Assembly: GCA_903813345.2 (NCBI GenBank)
Contig: CAIIXF020000046.1
Span: forward strand, 1-43,000
Origin: Owenia fusiformis
Taxonomy: Eukaryota > Annelida > Polychaeta > Sabellida > Oweniidae
DNA length: 43,000 nt
Reading direction: 5' to 3'
This document shows positions 21,001 through 32,300 of this stretch, in pieces (position 1 is the stretch's first letter; each line of letters begins with the position of its first letter). The notes under the pieces were generated by a model that saw only the letters and a program-made list of their open reading frames with translations, ran no database searches and had not been told where the DNA came from. A program made the translations under genes and the position numbers.

Positions 21001-21246
21001 TTAAGAAAAGTACTGCTCAGTCCGTGCATTTATCAAAAAATTTAATTCACAGCAGAATCATCTTCATGCATATATCAATATATAAATTAAAACACTGAAA
21101 TGCTTTAAGCTGATTAATTGGCTGAGACACGCTTGGCATGTTTGAATAGTAAATCGAGAGAGTTTGTATTAATGTTTTTGAAGTGAATGTCAATTTTGGT
21201 TGATCACGAAATAATAGAAATTACACTTACAATCGTACATGTATGC

Positions 21247-21252
21247 TTTATT
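21247..21252 (-). terminator. Polyadenylation signal of the fucosyltransferase gene
   Basis: AATAAA on the minus strand, about 36 bases after the stop codon at 21288. A second AATAAA-like hexamer is not needed. Consistent with a short 3' UTR. Confidence 0.55.
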
Positions 21253-21287
21253 TTTGATAACAAATAAATGTGATATAGATGTACAGA

Positions 21288-22574
21288 TTAAGGCCACTTT
21301 TTACTTATGCAATTATTTTCAGGGTTAAACCACTGGCTGATTTTCTTGTGCGTTTTCACTTCACCCTCTCTTGCAGAATTTAGTTTGTCACATAATGTTT
21401 CCCAATGTTTATAAGTAAGAAATTGTGCTCTCACAAATGTTTTGTAGTCTTTTTTCCACTTAAAATATTCATTGTATTCAGTTGAGTTACCATCTAGGAT
21501 TTTGAGATACTCTGCCAAGTGGGCCGGTGATTTAAAGTCATCTACATGAATAACTGAGTTAGGCGGTACTTGGTCCAAATAATCCTTTTTAGGTGGCCCC
21601 ATAACAACTGGCACCACTTCATTTTGAAATGCATTCGACCAAAGTTTTTCTGTAATGTATCCATTGCAATTGTTATTTTCAAATGCAAGGTAGAATTTAT
21701 ACTTTTGGATCTCTTTACACGTACGAACATATCGTCCAGGACAGGTAAAATTGCCGCATGCTCCATAAACATCTACAGGTATATGTTTCATTAAACGCTT
21801 AACATATCCCATTCTATCATTATGTGACGAAGGGTTGCATGAACTTATCATCGCTGCCACGATCGATTTCTTTTTGTCATTTTTATGTCTTTCTGCAAAA
21901 TTATCAACTTGAACAGATGAAGTCCGTTTCTCTTTCCACCCATATGGTATAGGAACATCAGAATCCATTTTGTATGTCATAGTCCAATTGAATATACCAT
22001 CCAACTGCTCCAATTTCCATCGCTTTGTAACGCGTATGTGGTATGGATGGTCATCATGCATCATTACCCATCTTTGCCATGGGGATCTATGGTTTGGTAG
22101 ATCAGTAATTGACCTTAGATTTAATGTCGAAATAACAATAGCATCACTAGAATTGAGTTGTGTCCTATTTGACGTTATTTTACAGTTTTTCACTTTCCAG
22201 TTTGCAGTTTTTAATCCCCCGATTGTTATGTTCTGATATGCTACCCATTGGAGAATTAAAAATTCTTTCTTGCTTGTAACATAGCTAGGTCTACTACTTA
22301 GATTAGCAGTCGTCTCATTGATGGGATTGGGAACATCTTCTTGAATCATATCACCACGTACATCCTGTAACTCCGGGCCTCCTCCCCTCACTGTAAGTTT
22401 ATTGATGTGCGTTTGTACCTTAAGTGCGATGTCTTTATAAAAGCGTGCTCTTTTGATTCCAATATTTTCTGTAATTTTTCCAACGGTACTGAAGAAATAG
22501 TAAAACACTATTACGGAAGTGAACGAGCCAATAAAGTAAATAAAATTCCTTCGTGGTCCTAGAAGCGCCATCAT
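21288..22574 (-). CDS. Alpha-1,3-fucosyltransferase, GT10 family
   Basis: A Golgi type II membrane enzyme that transfers fucose from GDP-fucose to N-acetylglucosamine on glycans. The intact 428-aa frame has no introns. Residues 1-9 are cytoplasmic and 10-29 form the membrane anchor, followed by a stem to about residue 95 with NXS/T sites. The N-terminal GT10 domain includes SPWQRWVMMHDD (164-175) and FNWTMTYKMDSD (195-206), and the C-terminal GDP-fucose domain includes YLAFENNNCNGYITEKLW (295-312), VPVVMGPP and the later LAEYL. Two Met codons are in tandem at the start; the first is used here. The gene is flanked by repeats with no linked partner. Members of this family are often single-exon and multi-copy, so the exact acceptor specificity cannot be read from sequence. 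Confidence 0.94.
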   Translation of the reverse strand: MMALLGPRRNFIYFIGSFTSVIVFYYFFSTVGKITENIGIKRARFYKDIALKVQTHINKLTVRGGGPELQDVRGDMIQEDVPNPINETTANLSSRPSYVTSKKEFLILQWVAYQNITIGGLKTANWKVKNCKITSNRTQLNSSDAIVISTLNLRSITDLPNHRSPWQRWVMMHDDHPYHIRVTKRWKLEQLDGIFNWTMTYKMDSDVPIPYGWKEKRTSSVQVDNFAERHKNDKKKSIVAAMISSCNPSSHNDRMGYVKRLMKHIPVDVYGACGNFTCPGRYVRTCKEIQKYKFYLAFENNNCNGYITEKLWSNAFQNEVVPVVMGPPKKDYLDQVPPNSVIHVDDFKSPAHLAEYLKILDGNSTEYNEYFKWKKDYKTFVRAQFLTYKHWETLCDKLNSAREGEVKTHKKISQWFNPENNCISKKWP

Positions 22575-24710
22575 TCTGGACTAGTAAAGTATGATTATTT
22601 GCAAGCATACATCCAATGCTTTACAACCTTTGCTGTGAATTCATTGTACATGACTACACAGTACACTGGCGAACAGATTATACAACGGTGCTTCTCGGTT
22701 TATTGTCATGTGCAACGAAACCGTGCTGTATTACTCGATCGTTTCTTTTGTGTCTATGTATACGGGAAATGGCAGTGTTCCGTTTAATATGTATGTTTCA
22801 GAAATCCAATAGGCCTACAATAGTTTATTCACAATCCTAATTTTTAGAATCAATGAAATTATGCAATCAAGTATACAACTGTTTGGACATAACGCCTTAA
22901 ATAAATAATTATGCATTTGTATATTGAAATAAGTCCACTGTACACTCTACCTTGGTAGTGAAGCTCGTCTACTCTCTCAGTTTGGTTTTGGAAATATTTC
23001 TATGTAAGGTCCTCCGAAACACCCGAGCTGAACTTGTGTTTTGCCTAGATCAGTGTTAAAATCTACCCGAATTTTAGAAAAGTCCCCGGGAATAACCTAC
23101 TTGCTCAAGTTTTGAGTTCACGAGTTAAGGTGACTGTTAACTTAATCGATTTTCAGAAAAAATTGAAAATTTCACAATCTTGAAATTTTCAAACTCTTCC
23201 TGAGAAGTCGTTTTTTTATTTCACATATGCTTGTGCACTGTAATCATTATAAAGACATCAAAGAACAACAAAAAACTTTAGTTTGAGAAAAAAAAGTGCC
23301 GTTTAAAGAATTTGAGAAGATTTTTTTTCTAAGAGTAGCCCGTGAAAAACCGCTGATTCAAAATATCTTAAAATTTCAGAAAATATACTTCAAACATATA
23401 TCAAAAACGAAGGAGCAACGGAAATTTGAAAAATTACCGGATAAAAAAATTGGGATCAAAATAAGGAAAAAAGTACACTTCTCAAATTTTTTTTATATTT
23501 TTTTTAATTTGTATGAGAGATTTCAAAATTCTAAAGCTCCTTCCATTTTGGACTATATTAAAGGGATGTTTCAGAGAAATTAGAAAGAAAAATGTTCAGG
23601 GACCTTTGCCGTGCTACTCTTTTTGTCAATTTTTCTGTCACATTTTCAGAGGACTCAAATTCCCATTCCAAAATGTTTACTGTTTCTATTTGCATTATCA
23701 CAGTGAGCCTGGTTATATAAATGATAAGTGGAACTAAAAAATTGAGAGAAAATCCAACCAAAAGACAGTTAATTTTGATGGTCAGATTATACTCAAATGC
23801 CATGTGCTTCCTGGTTTCGGCCATCTTGGATTTTTTGATTAAGTTATAAGTAACCTTAAAAAACCGTCAAAAACGTCAATTTAGTTAAGCTATATATTAC
23901 TTATCCTTGCCTATTTAATTTTTGCCAGTTATAATTTTTGTTCGTTTTTCGAATGGTTTACGGGGGTAAATGCAACTATAAATTGTTACGATATTTATTG
24001 ACCCTTGATTTTACGCACATTTATAACTTTATTAGCCTTCCGTTGCCAAGTGGTACTTCAAGTCATGACAGCTTGTTTGTTTTCTTCATTTGTCACGATG
24101 GTTACTCTAAATCATCATAGTTTACGTACAGTATGATTAAGATTCGAATTGAATTTATTTTCTGTTTCGATTGTTACTGTATGTTGTATGTATTCTTGTC
24201 AGCTAATAAGCATGGAGCCATTAACGCTCTTAAGCATTCATGTTGTCGCGCATGTTGTAAAACATTTTATTTGTAATTGTAATTTATGTGTTCATATTTT
24301 CTAATAGCGTGTAAACCAATGCGCCTGTAGCACATTTTTATGAATGTCTTTACCCCGCATAGAAGTCGAACGATTAACGTTCTCGATGGTAAGCCATGCA
24401 TGCCTGCTAGGTCTGACTGCATGTTCCAACGTTTTCGTTCACTGGAACAAGTGCATTAGTTGCCATATCTACTGTTACATATGTTGAATCCATTTATTAC
24501 CATTGCCTTATTATCCAGTCAAATCTTCTTAACAATAAAAACTCAAGTATGATCTTAAAGAATTACTACTTTGCCAATGACTGCATGTATTCAAACTGTT
24601 GTAGTTGCAACTCCTACTAATTCCTATAATACGGCCATCGTCCTTATATGGTGATTGGCAATAATTAACTTACGTGTATCCAAACGTCATGTAAAAGTTT
24701 AAACGCACCT
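22575..24710. other. Intergenic stretch upstream of the fucosyltransferase
   Basis: No convincing exon. The fucosyltransferase promoter should lie just above 22574. The part from about 23110 to 23830 is A/T-run rich and has short related segments in opposite orientation near GACTGTTAACTT and AAGACAGTTAATTTT, which may be a worn element. The open frames there are low complexity (Phe/Lys rich). Confidence 0.45.
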
Positions 24711-25215
24711 GCTGCCTAGGGCTTTGTATAAAAAACCTCCTACCTCATACCCACCTACGTACGTGGGATATGATACAGTCTTTGAAAGGTTCAATTTTAA
24801 AGATCTTAGTTTATTAAATCTTAGTTTATGATGAATTATAGATGCATTTGTAAGGACCCTTGATAGCAAGTTGCTACTAAATCCCAGCTGGGTTCGATTC
24901 CCACTCGGGGCATCGAATTTAGCACACTTTCTTTCAATTTCTTTATCTGGCTTGTTAGACCTATGCTCGCGGTCGCTAGTTATCTATTCCCCTGGGGCGC
25001 CCTCGGGTCGTTACACATTAAAATGCATCCATATGCCTTTACTTATGGATCTGTCATCTGTCTAGTCAAAAATAAAGCCGGAATTGTAGAAATGTTAATA
25101 ATTTGAGCTATTTTGAGATTTAATAATCTTTAAAATTGAACCCTTCAATGACTGTATCATGTTCCACCTAGGTGGGTATGAGGTAGGAGGTTTTTTATAC
25201 AAAGCCGCTGCCTCG
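24711..25215. mobile_element. Inverted-repeat element with ~85-bp arms
   Basis: The left arm at 24720-24805 (GGCTTTGTATAAAAAACCTC, then TACCTCATACCCACCTA, GATACAGTC) is mirrored by 25130-25206. It is flanked by GCTGCCTAG at 24711-24719 and GCTGCCTCG at 25207-25215, eight of nine bases alike, a likely target duplication. A 9-bp duplication with long inverted ends would fit a Mutator-like MITE (inference). The interior contains the second SINE copy. Confidence 0.7.
24856..25075 (+). repeat. tRNA-derived SINE, copy 2 (A box lost)
   Basis: Shares the leader GATAGCAAGTTGCTACTA, a B box (GGTTCGATTCC, 24891-24901), ATCGAATTTAGCACAC and CGGGTCGTTACAC with copy 1 at 1781-1945. Between the leader and the B box about 50 bases present in copy 1, including the A box, are missing. 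It sits inside the inverted-repeat element at 24711-25215. Confidence 0.65.
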
Positions 25216-25372
25216 TCTTAAATACATTTTCATGGCGAGTATTGCCTAGTCTTGCCAAGTCTCTGTACACCCCTCTATATCTACCTCCCCTGTGCTCTTC
25301 ACCTTCCCAACACATGATGTGATTTCTTGGGAAGGACGATGAAGTGCACGGGGTACACTGTCTAATGCCTGG

Positions 25373-25508
25373 GTCACATTTGCTCCAATACATCGTCCGG
25401 CGCCCGGCCGATTGAGTGTTTTGTTCAACATTGTATTCAATTTTGAACAAAATACTCAATCGGCCGGGCGCCATAGTGAAAATCGATGCAAATGTGACCA
25501 AGGCATAA
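25373..25508. mobile_element. Palindromic MITE, copy 1 (TAA target)
   Basis: TGCCTGGGTCACATTTGC at 25376 is mirrored by GCAAATGTGACCAAGGCA ending at 25505. Inner arms ATTGAGTGTTTTGTTCAA and TTGAACAAAATACTCAAT, and CGGCGCCCGGCCG and its partner, make nearly the whole 130 bp one hairpin. TAA lies on both sides (25373-25375, 25506-25508), as expected for PIF/Harbinger-type elements, though the class is inference. A second copy is at 37867-38012. Confidence 0.8.
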
Positions 25509-26003
25509 GTAAGCTAGCTAGCGATTACGGCCTAATTTTGGGAAGTAAGTCTGCATGTTCGGAATTTTGCTGCATTAACTCAATTGAGTCACATGATGTT
25601 TTTCAAATAGGAATCACTCATTCCCTGCATTTTCTACATCTTTCAGATTTGCACTAAGAGTGTATTAAATTGTATTCTTTATTTACCTCTTATATAAAAG
25701 AGTTACGATTAAACATACTGAACCTAGAAAATAGATTTGTTTTGGAGGGAAAACCCCATGATTCAATTGATGACATACGATTTCCTCCTTCGCGCACCTC
25801 CTTTTGTCGTAAACGTACCCTCCATCTTGGTTTTCAAAGTTTTCAAATTGACCTAGTTTTAAACCAATCAACGATCGACTCGCTAAACCAATCAGCGACG
25901 ATGTCATCTCAATACAGGTTTACATTATAAGCGTATGTCATCTTTGAACCCTGGGGTTTCTCCCCTCTTATAAAAACGAGAAAGTTCAATGACAGAAGGT
26001 CAC
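25509..26003. other. Intergenic, nothing recognised
   Basis: No exon or clear repeat seen between the MITE and the palindrome cluster. Confidence 0.35.
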
Positions 26004-26060
26004 TCCGCTCCGAGCGGGCAGATATAGTATACGGCATAATCGCCGCTCGCATATATAAGG

Positions 26061-26167
26061 GTTATGTACTGGGAGGTTTTGGATACAGGGTTTATCCCAA
26101 GGGAAATATGTGTATCTCACGAGGGACCGCAGGATAAACACTGTATCCAAAACCGACCGTACATAAC
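26061..26167. repeat. Foldback, palindrome cluster unit 1
   Basis: GTTATGTAC...GGTTTTGGATACAGGGTTTAT at 26061-26096 is mirrored by ATAAACACTGTATCCAAAACC...GTACATAAC ending at 26167. Arms of about 37 bases enclose a 32-base loop. Confidence 0.8.
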
Positions 26168-26171
26168 TGGT

Positions 26172-26517
26172 GTATCTCATACTTGAGTGGGTTTGGGGTA
26201 GATATAACCTTTTCCACCATTTCAAATGACAAGATAGGCCTATACTGTAAAAGCACAATTTATATTTAACATTTGTATAATATTCCTTCAGCTCAATACA
26301 ATAGAATTTTAACATTTAAACTTTTTGAAAAATTTTAAACTTCTGAAATTGAAATTTTTAAACTTTTGAAAAAAATCCCGGGAGCGGGATGGATATATTA
26401 TATCTGCCCGCATTTGGCCTAGAGCGGGACATATACAATATATCCTGCAAGGTCCTCAGATATGATATATATTCCCGGGTGATATCTACCCCAAACCCAC
26501 TCAAGTATGAAATACTC
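26172..26517. repeat. Foldback, palindrome cluster unit 2
   Basis: CATACTTGAGTGGGTTTGGG and the following GTAGATAT at 26178-26205 are mirrored at 26481-26510. The loop contains a further hairpin around 26378-26480 with CCCGGGAGCGGG...CCCGGG ends and repeated ATATATTATATCTGCCCG-like text, also found near 28155. Confidence 0.75.
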
Positions 26518-27335
26518 ATTTATACGTTCGCGTAATGACTGTAAACGACAATGGAGAAAACACAGACAATCGGGATCTGTTTGATGGTTTAAAAAGGGAA
26601 GGAGCATCCACTTAATCAAAAATTCGAGAAAATAAATATGGGAATATTTGAAAGAACAGGAAAATCCGGCTAGGGCCAAGAAGACAACACTAGACATGAA
26701 TATTCTAAATTATTATATCACTGTCATAATCCTCACTCTCTTATTGGTCTATGTCCTACACGTGACTAATTCTGCTGTTTACTAGACTTATGCACACGCC
26801 CTGTATACAGAGAGCTTTTGCAAGTACATTATTTAAGATGTTCAGTAAAAGAAATTTTGATCTAGAAAGACTTTAACAGTACCTCTATTTGAGATAATTC
26901 CATAACAACAAATTATAATGTATATTTTCTCATACTGTATTCTATTTGTTGATATTCAATTATACATAAGTTGCTTGTCTGGGGATAAAGGCCATATGAT
27001 ATTGATTCTGCCACTTTACAGCACTTTTACATACTATTTAGAACTGTGATACTGCCAAAATATATACATGATGCAAACCTGTAGATCCACTGTGATATGG
27101 GGGACCCCTCAGGAGGGTATTGGGCCAACCAGAGGGCCCTTATATCACTGATTAAGCAGGGTTTCTCTTTCCATTTGCTCCCAGGAACATCAACCTTGGG
27201 GAAGATGTCTCCTCTTAGTAAGTGGAAGTAAACAGTGAACTCAGTATACAAAAATTATGGTCTCTATCACTGTCTTATTGTGCATTTAGTAATTTTCACA
27301 TGGGAATTTTAATATTACCCACACATGTATCAACT
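26518..27335. other. Intergenic, no gene seen
   Basis: No exon with motifs. A short self-complementary block (ACCCCTCAGGAGGGT) is at about 27105-27120. Otherwise unassigned. Confidence 0.35.
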
Positions 27336-27465
27336 TGGTGTCTCATAAGCCGGCATCGGCTAGAAGCAATGTTTTTTAAAAAAAGTGTTTTAAATGTATT
27401 TTAATATTATTGCTTGTGACACAAAAATAAACTATATTAAACTTAAAAACTAAACTAAAAAATAA
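27336..27465 (+). mobile_element. 5'-truncated retrotransposon 3' end
   Basis: GGTGTCTCATAAGCCGGCATCGGCT at about 27338-27361 followed by TGTGACACAAAAATAAA and an AAACTTAAAAACTAAACT tail matches the last ~110 bases of the element ending at 20146. The exact 5' break is unclear because similarity fades upstream of 27336. A SINE that borrows the same tail is an alternative. Confidence 0.65.
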
Positions 27466-27470
27466 CTAGC

Positions 27471-27508
27471 GATATTCAACGGAAGTCACGTGACTTCCGG
27501 TGAATATC
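27471..27508. repeat. 38-bp palindrome centred on CACGTG
   Basis: GATATTCAACGGAAGTCA followed by its reverse complement with one mismatch. It lies directly after the truncated retrotransposon tail. Confidence 0.85.
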
Positions 27509-27875
27509 AAATAATATTCAACGGTCATGACTTATACATCACCGGGGTTGACTTAGTCCATAGTAATTTCATTATATATATCCCATAATAATGAAAAACA
27601 TTCCCAACCCTGTTTCCCACATGGCCAATACTATGAGTATGAATACAATGGTTCCATTTTCATTGACCCATTGCAATGTTACAATTGATTATAATGTCAT
27701 CATGAAACCTTAAATTAAAATACTACAATTTGGGAGTTGATATTTATTGACTACACAATTTGGTGTTTGATATTTATTGTATTTATTGTTATATTGTTAG
27801 AAGAAATATAAATGTATTTCAATGTTAACATATGACTTATTTAGTTAAAGAAGATGTTATGACAGTGATATAATA

Positions 27876-28016
27876 AAACAAATATTTAATTCTATTTTCG
27901 GTGAATACCTGTGACACTTTCACAAGATGATATTCCACTAGCCCTTCGGGCTTCGTGGAATATCACTTGTGAAAGATGCACAGGTATTCACCTCAATAAA
28001 ATTAAATATTTGTATA
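27876..28016. repeat. Near-perfect hairpin element with ~62-bp arms
   Basis: Arms include AAATATTTAATT, GGTGAATACCTGTG, CTTTCACAAG and GATATTCCAC, mirrored to the right, with an apical GCCCTTCGGGC loop at about 27950. The 99-aa frame across it is not a gene because it mostly follows the palindrome. No transposase is seen; it is a short palindromic MITE. Confidence 0.85.
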
Positions 28017-28069
28017 ATATTTCCACGATTGAACAATATGAACCAGATGACCAAGATTGGTATGGGATA

Positions 28070-28218
28070 AACATATTATCCTATAGTCGGTTCAGGATAT
28101 TGGGATTATCCCTTGGCCAATATCATATATTCTCCCCCGGGACCCGCGGCCTTCGGGCAGATATATTATATTTGCCTCGGGATAATACCAATATCCTGAA
28201 CCTCATATAGGATTATTT
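28070..28218. repeat. Hairpin element next to the previous one
   Basis: CATATTATCCTATAG and GGTTCAGGATATTGGGATTATCCC on the left are mirrored by GGGATAATACCAATATCCTGAACC and TATAGGATTATTT on the right. The loop contains CTTCGGGCAGATATATTATA, shared in kind with unit 2 of the cluster near 26400. Confidence 0.8.
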
Positions 28219-29360
28219 CTATATATCCATCGGGTGATCAACATCCTGAACTGGTACATGTATATCCCTTGGAATATATAGTTTTAGATAAAACGAGACT
28301 GATAAAGCACAATGAGGATATCCGTCAAAACACGGAAATACCATTAGTTGTCATTAAAAACACGGAAATAATACTAGATTTGAATATTACACGATAGATA
28401 TCGTTTAACTTTAAATCAAAATAATAATATCTTGTAAAAAAATATAGTATTCAGGGTGATCCAGAAGTAACGTCAAAAATATCGCCCTCTCATTGCCACT
28501 GGACTATCCCCGAACGCCGATACAATATTGAGTTCATTTCAAAAAAGTTATTCTTTTTGATTTGAATGCCCATGGTTGATTTCATTTCAAGTTGTATTGT
28601 TCACAAGTTAGTTCTGATGTTCTTGCAAATTCGATATAGCGCTACTTGATATAGTAATTCATAGAATATTAGTAATACATGAAATAGTATAATAGATGAA
28701 CTGCACGTAGTCTGGGGAAATTATTGTAATAGGATAACCAAATAGAATCCATTTTGAGTAAGAACTTGTTGACCTCATGTTTCAGTCTATAATCGATCAG
28801 CTCATCAATGTGAGCAATCATAATGTGATTTAGCACCTGTATGACATATGATATACACGTAACATCTATCACTTTTTAATCACCACCATGGTGTAACCAG
28901 CATGGTTTGGATCAAATAAAAATTCAGAAATTGAATTACATTTTCCAAGAAACAGCCATACACACAAACACAGGCCATATCAAATAACAATACCAGGTAA
29001 TGCCATTAACGATTTAGGGTCTAATCCATTCTTCATATATTGTCCAATACCTTTAATCCACCCCATGGAATTCCTTGGGAGCGTTCAAAACCAGCAGTTT
29101 TATGTATATCTACAGGGGTGAACAAAATAAACCATTTCTGTTTATTACATGTTTCGAAAGGGGAACAAACATTATCTTCAGAATACGTTCGTGAATGCAC
29201 TCTTCGCCTAAACTGAGGATATTTGTTTTGTTAAGTAACTTACAAATAGAAAATTCAATAGAGAAGGTGTACCCCACAATGCAATCTATTGATCTGACTT
29301 CTTCGTAGCCTCTGTTGATATAAAGAGTCTAAACCAATGTAAACATTATATCGAAAACAA
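28219..29360. other. Upstream region of the KY/dynein-stalk gene
   Basis: No exon recognised. A short direct repeat (AAAACACGGAAATA) occurs at about 28327 and 28368. The promoter and any 5' untranslated exon of the gene starting at 29389 should lie here. Confidence 0.4.
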
Positions 29361-29388
29361 CTAAGCGAATACAAGAACACAAAAGCAA

Positions 29389-32300
29389 ATGGAAGTGGAC
29401 AAAACAACTGGGTTAGAACATGAGTTCCCAACTCCAATTGTGTTGGCTAAACTACAGAGACCTAACTCAAGTAAAGTCTCAAACGCAAGCATTGGGGACC
29501 TGGCGGATGTCGAGTCGAGCGAAGCAGGGATCTCGGTAATCATGGACGATACCGGTACCAGTTCTAAATCTAAAGCAGAATTTGACAGCATCAGGGAGCT
29601 GATGCTCGCAGAGTTGGAATATGAACGAGTTGATAAATTTGCAAAACAGGTACAATGTTCCCCTTGCATCATTTATTATTTCCAGAACAGATTTAATTTG
29701 TTTTGCATATTTCAAAACGTCAATAAACATCGAATACGATTTTTAAACAGTCGCATTTGCCCACAGAATTTAAGGTGAAAGGCCTGGGATGAAAGATGAA
29801 ATGGTAAAACTCAGGCCCGTAGAAATTCTTTTAAAATCACCGTTTTTTTACCATTCTGAGCACTTTTCGCACTTTCGCACAGAGACGTATAAACATGTCT
29901 CTGGTTTAGAATAAATCGTGAATGCTTAATTGTACAATTCAACCATTGTTTATAACAAAGGTTTGTATTATATCCGCGCGTGTAGCCATTGAGTTATTCA
30001 GACCTAGAGACATATACAAAAAGGTTAACGTTATTATTATGTCTCTGAATTATTGAATAATAGGTCTGATAGCTGGAGTATACACTGACAATGACTCATT
30101 CCTTACTCTAATAATCATACAGTCTGCCCTTACTCAATAATACTCAAATACAGGATGGGCCAAAACAATACAGAAGTTTAAAGATCAATGGTTCAGATGA
30201 TATATATTTTAGGTGCCATGGAAGTTAACAGGAAATGACAAAACAAAAAGTGACAAAACCATGCTGGATTTTGAAAAAAAATTGAACCAAGATAATAGAG
30301 TTCTGTTTGGACCTCCAGACAGTTTAACTAGTTCCACATATCATTTACATGACTGGGAACACAATGGAAATGGTCAGAATGACCATAAACATGATGAAAT
30401 AACCATTTCAGCCCTCTGAAAATGTGACTGAAAAATAGCTAAGAGTAGGTGCTCATGAAAGGTCACTGAACAGAATCTTTTGACTTTTCAGAAAATGTGC
30501 CCAATATATTGCTCTAAATGACATAAAATGATACAATTTAAAAAAATTGATATCATTCTTAGAAAAAGAAAAACTGAATTGAAAATCGATCTATTTTCCT
30601 TTTTACCACAGCCATTATTGTTTCAGACAACTTTTAGATTGTATCATTAAAGTTAAGTACATGTGTAAATGTGACATGTAATCACTAAAACCATGTAAAA
30701 GCAAGTATAGAGTTCTTAAAACAAGATTCTTAAAATAACTACTCATGGAATATTGTAAATTCTGCTGACCTTGCAGAAAAAATTGCTTAAGGTCACATTA
30801 CAGCATATTTGTCAAATCTTCATCAGAAAACATCAGACAAACATATTATGCAATAAAACAATGCATATACTAAAAAACAACCCCCCTTGGCTTTCTTCGA
30901 GACTAATACCAAGTTTTCCCGGTTAAAGGAGTCGACAAATGTATAGAATTTATCATTTCATGGTCCAGACGGTGTGTTATGTTATGGCCACTTCTCTTTT
31001 GATCAGAAAAGGACATGCAGTTGCAAGACATAATGATAAGTGAACGTTCCACCTCACACGAAATGACTGAATGACTGTTTTTCTATCTTTCAGATGCCGA
31101 CTAGATTACTTCACCAGCCACTGATAGACGTTGTTGACACTCTAACACGAGATTGGAATAACACTGCGTTAAAGATCCGGGCAATTTTCACTTGGCTTGC
31201 TACTCAAAATACGGATGATATTGATCCAAAGGATGATAATGGATGGAGGTTAAGTCCTCTGATGTACCTAGCGAGAGTCAAGATGGGATCTGAAAGTTAT
31301 AGTGAATTGTTTAAAGATATGTGCAGGTTAGTAACTGCAATATTAAGTTGTTGTGTTTTTGCTTTTTACTTTACTGGTTGGTAAGAAGAACCTCCTTTAT
31401 TTTGCACTAACAGCAATTGATATCAAATGTTTGGTATGACCTGAATATTTTAACATACTTAAGAATACAATACACATCTACGTCGTATATTAATCGTGTA
31501 CATCATAATGTATACCGTTCATCAATTTTGTTACAGTTTGGCCCATATTAACTGTGAGGTTGTAGAAGGCGATGTTAAAGGTCACAACTACCAACCTGGT
31601 GACGTTATGACTACGAAAAACAGACGCTTCTGGAATGTTGTTCAGCTTGGAGATGACTGGAAACTGCTGGATGCGTACATGGCATCGCGACAGTACAAAT
31701 GGAGGCATATAATTCATCAACACATGGTAGTTTCAATGGACGACAATGAAAATGTCAAACGAGATGAGGACTGCATGAATATTGGGTACTACTTTTTCAC
31801 GGAAGCTCCAGAATTTATTACCACTCACTTCCCCTATGACTCCAAATGGCAGTTACTGACTCGACAAATCACCGCCTTTGAATTTGAAACACTTGCTTAC
31901 GTCACCCCTCATTTCTACTTTATGGGGTGGCAACTTATGTCGCATCAAAAATGTGCAATTCACACAGACACTGGTGAAATTGATATCGTTATTCAAACTC
32001 CTAGTAATGAGTCCCAGAAGTATTGGATTAACCTTAGTGCAATATCTAGTAATACTGAAAATGTTGAAACTCTAGAAAGACACGTCTTTGTGGACAGAAA
32101 TAGAACATCTGGAGTTCTCAAATGCTCGATTTCATTACCAAAAAGTGGAGAATATAAATTAAACGTATATGGAAAAACGGAAATGAGTCAACTTGAGCTC
32201 TGCGTAGCTTATAAACTTCATAACGATGCCATTGATGCGGACATTAAAGCCCATACACTATGTGTAGCTAATGAACTTCGATTCTGGGGACCATGTTTTG

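Noticed and set aside
23296-23583. 95-aa Lys/Phe-rich + frame
   Set aside because: Composition follows A/T runs; no splice signals or recognisable domain.
25157-25501. 114-aa minus frame
   Set aside because: It covers the right arm of one element and a palindromic MITE, with no motif.
27911-28210. 99-aa + frame
   Set aside because: It crosses two palindromic elements; its sequence is dictated by the hairpin arms.
30213-30419. 68-aa + frame as an extra exon of the KY gene
   Set aside because: It is a dispersed repeat with an inverted relative at 37668-37852, and the flanking exons join in phase without it.
31496-31536. Start of the long frame at 31496 as the beginning of a separate protein
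   Set aside because: The exon begins at 31537 after TTACAG; the two-base overhang of the previous exon completes the codon and the domain.
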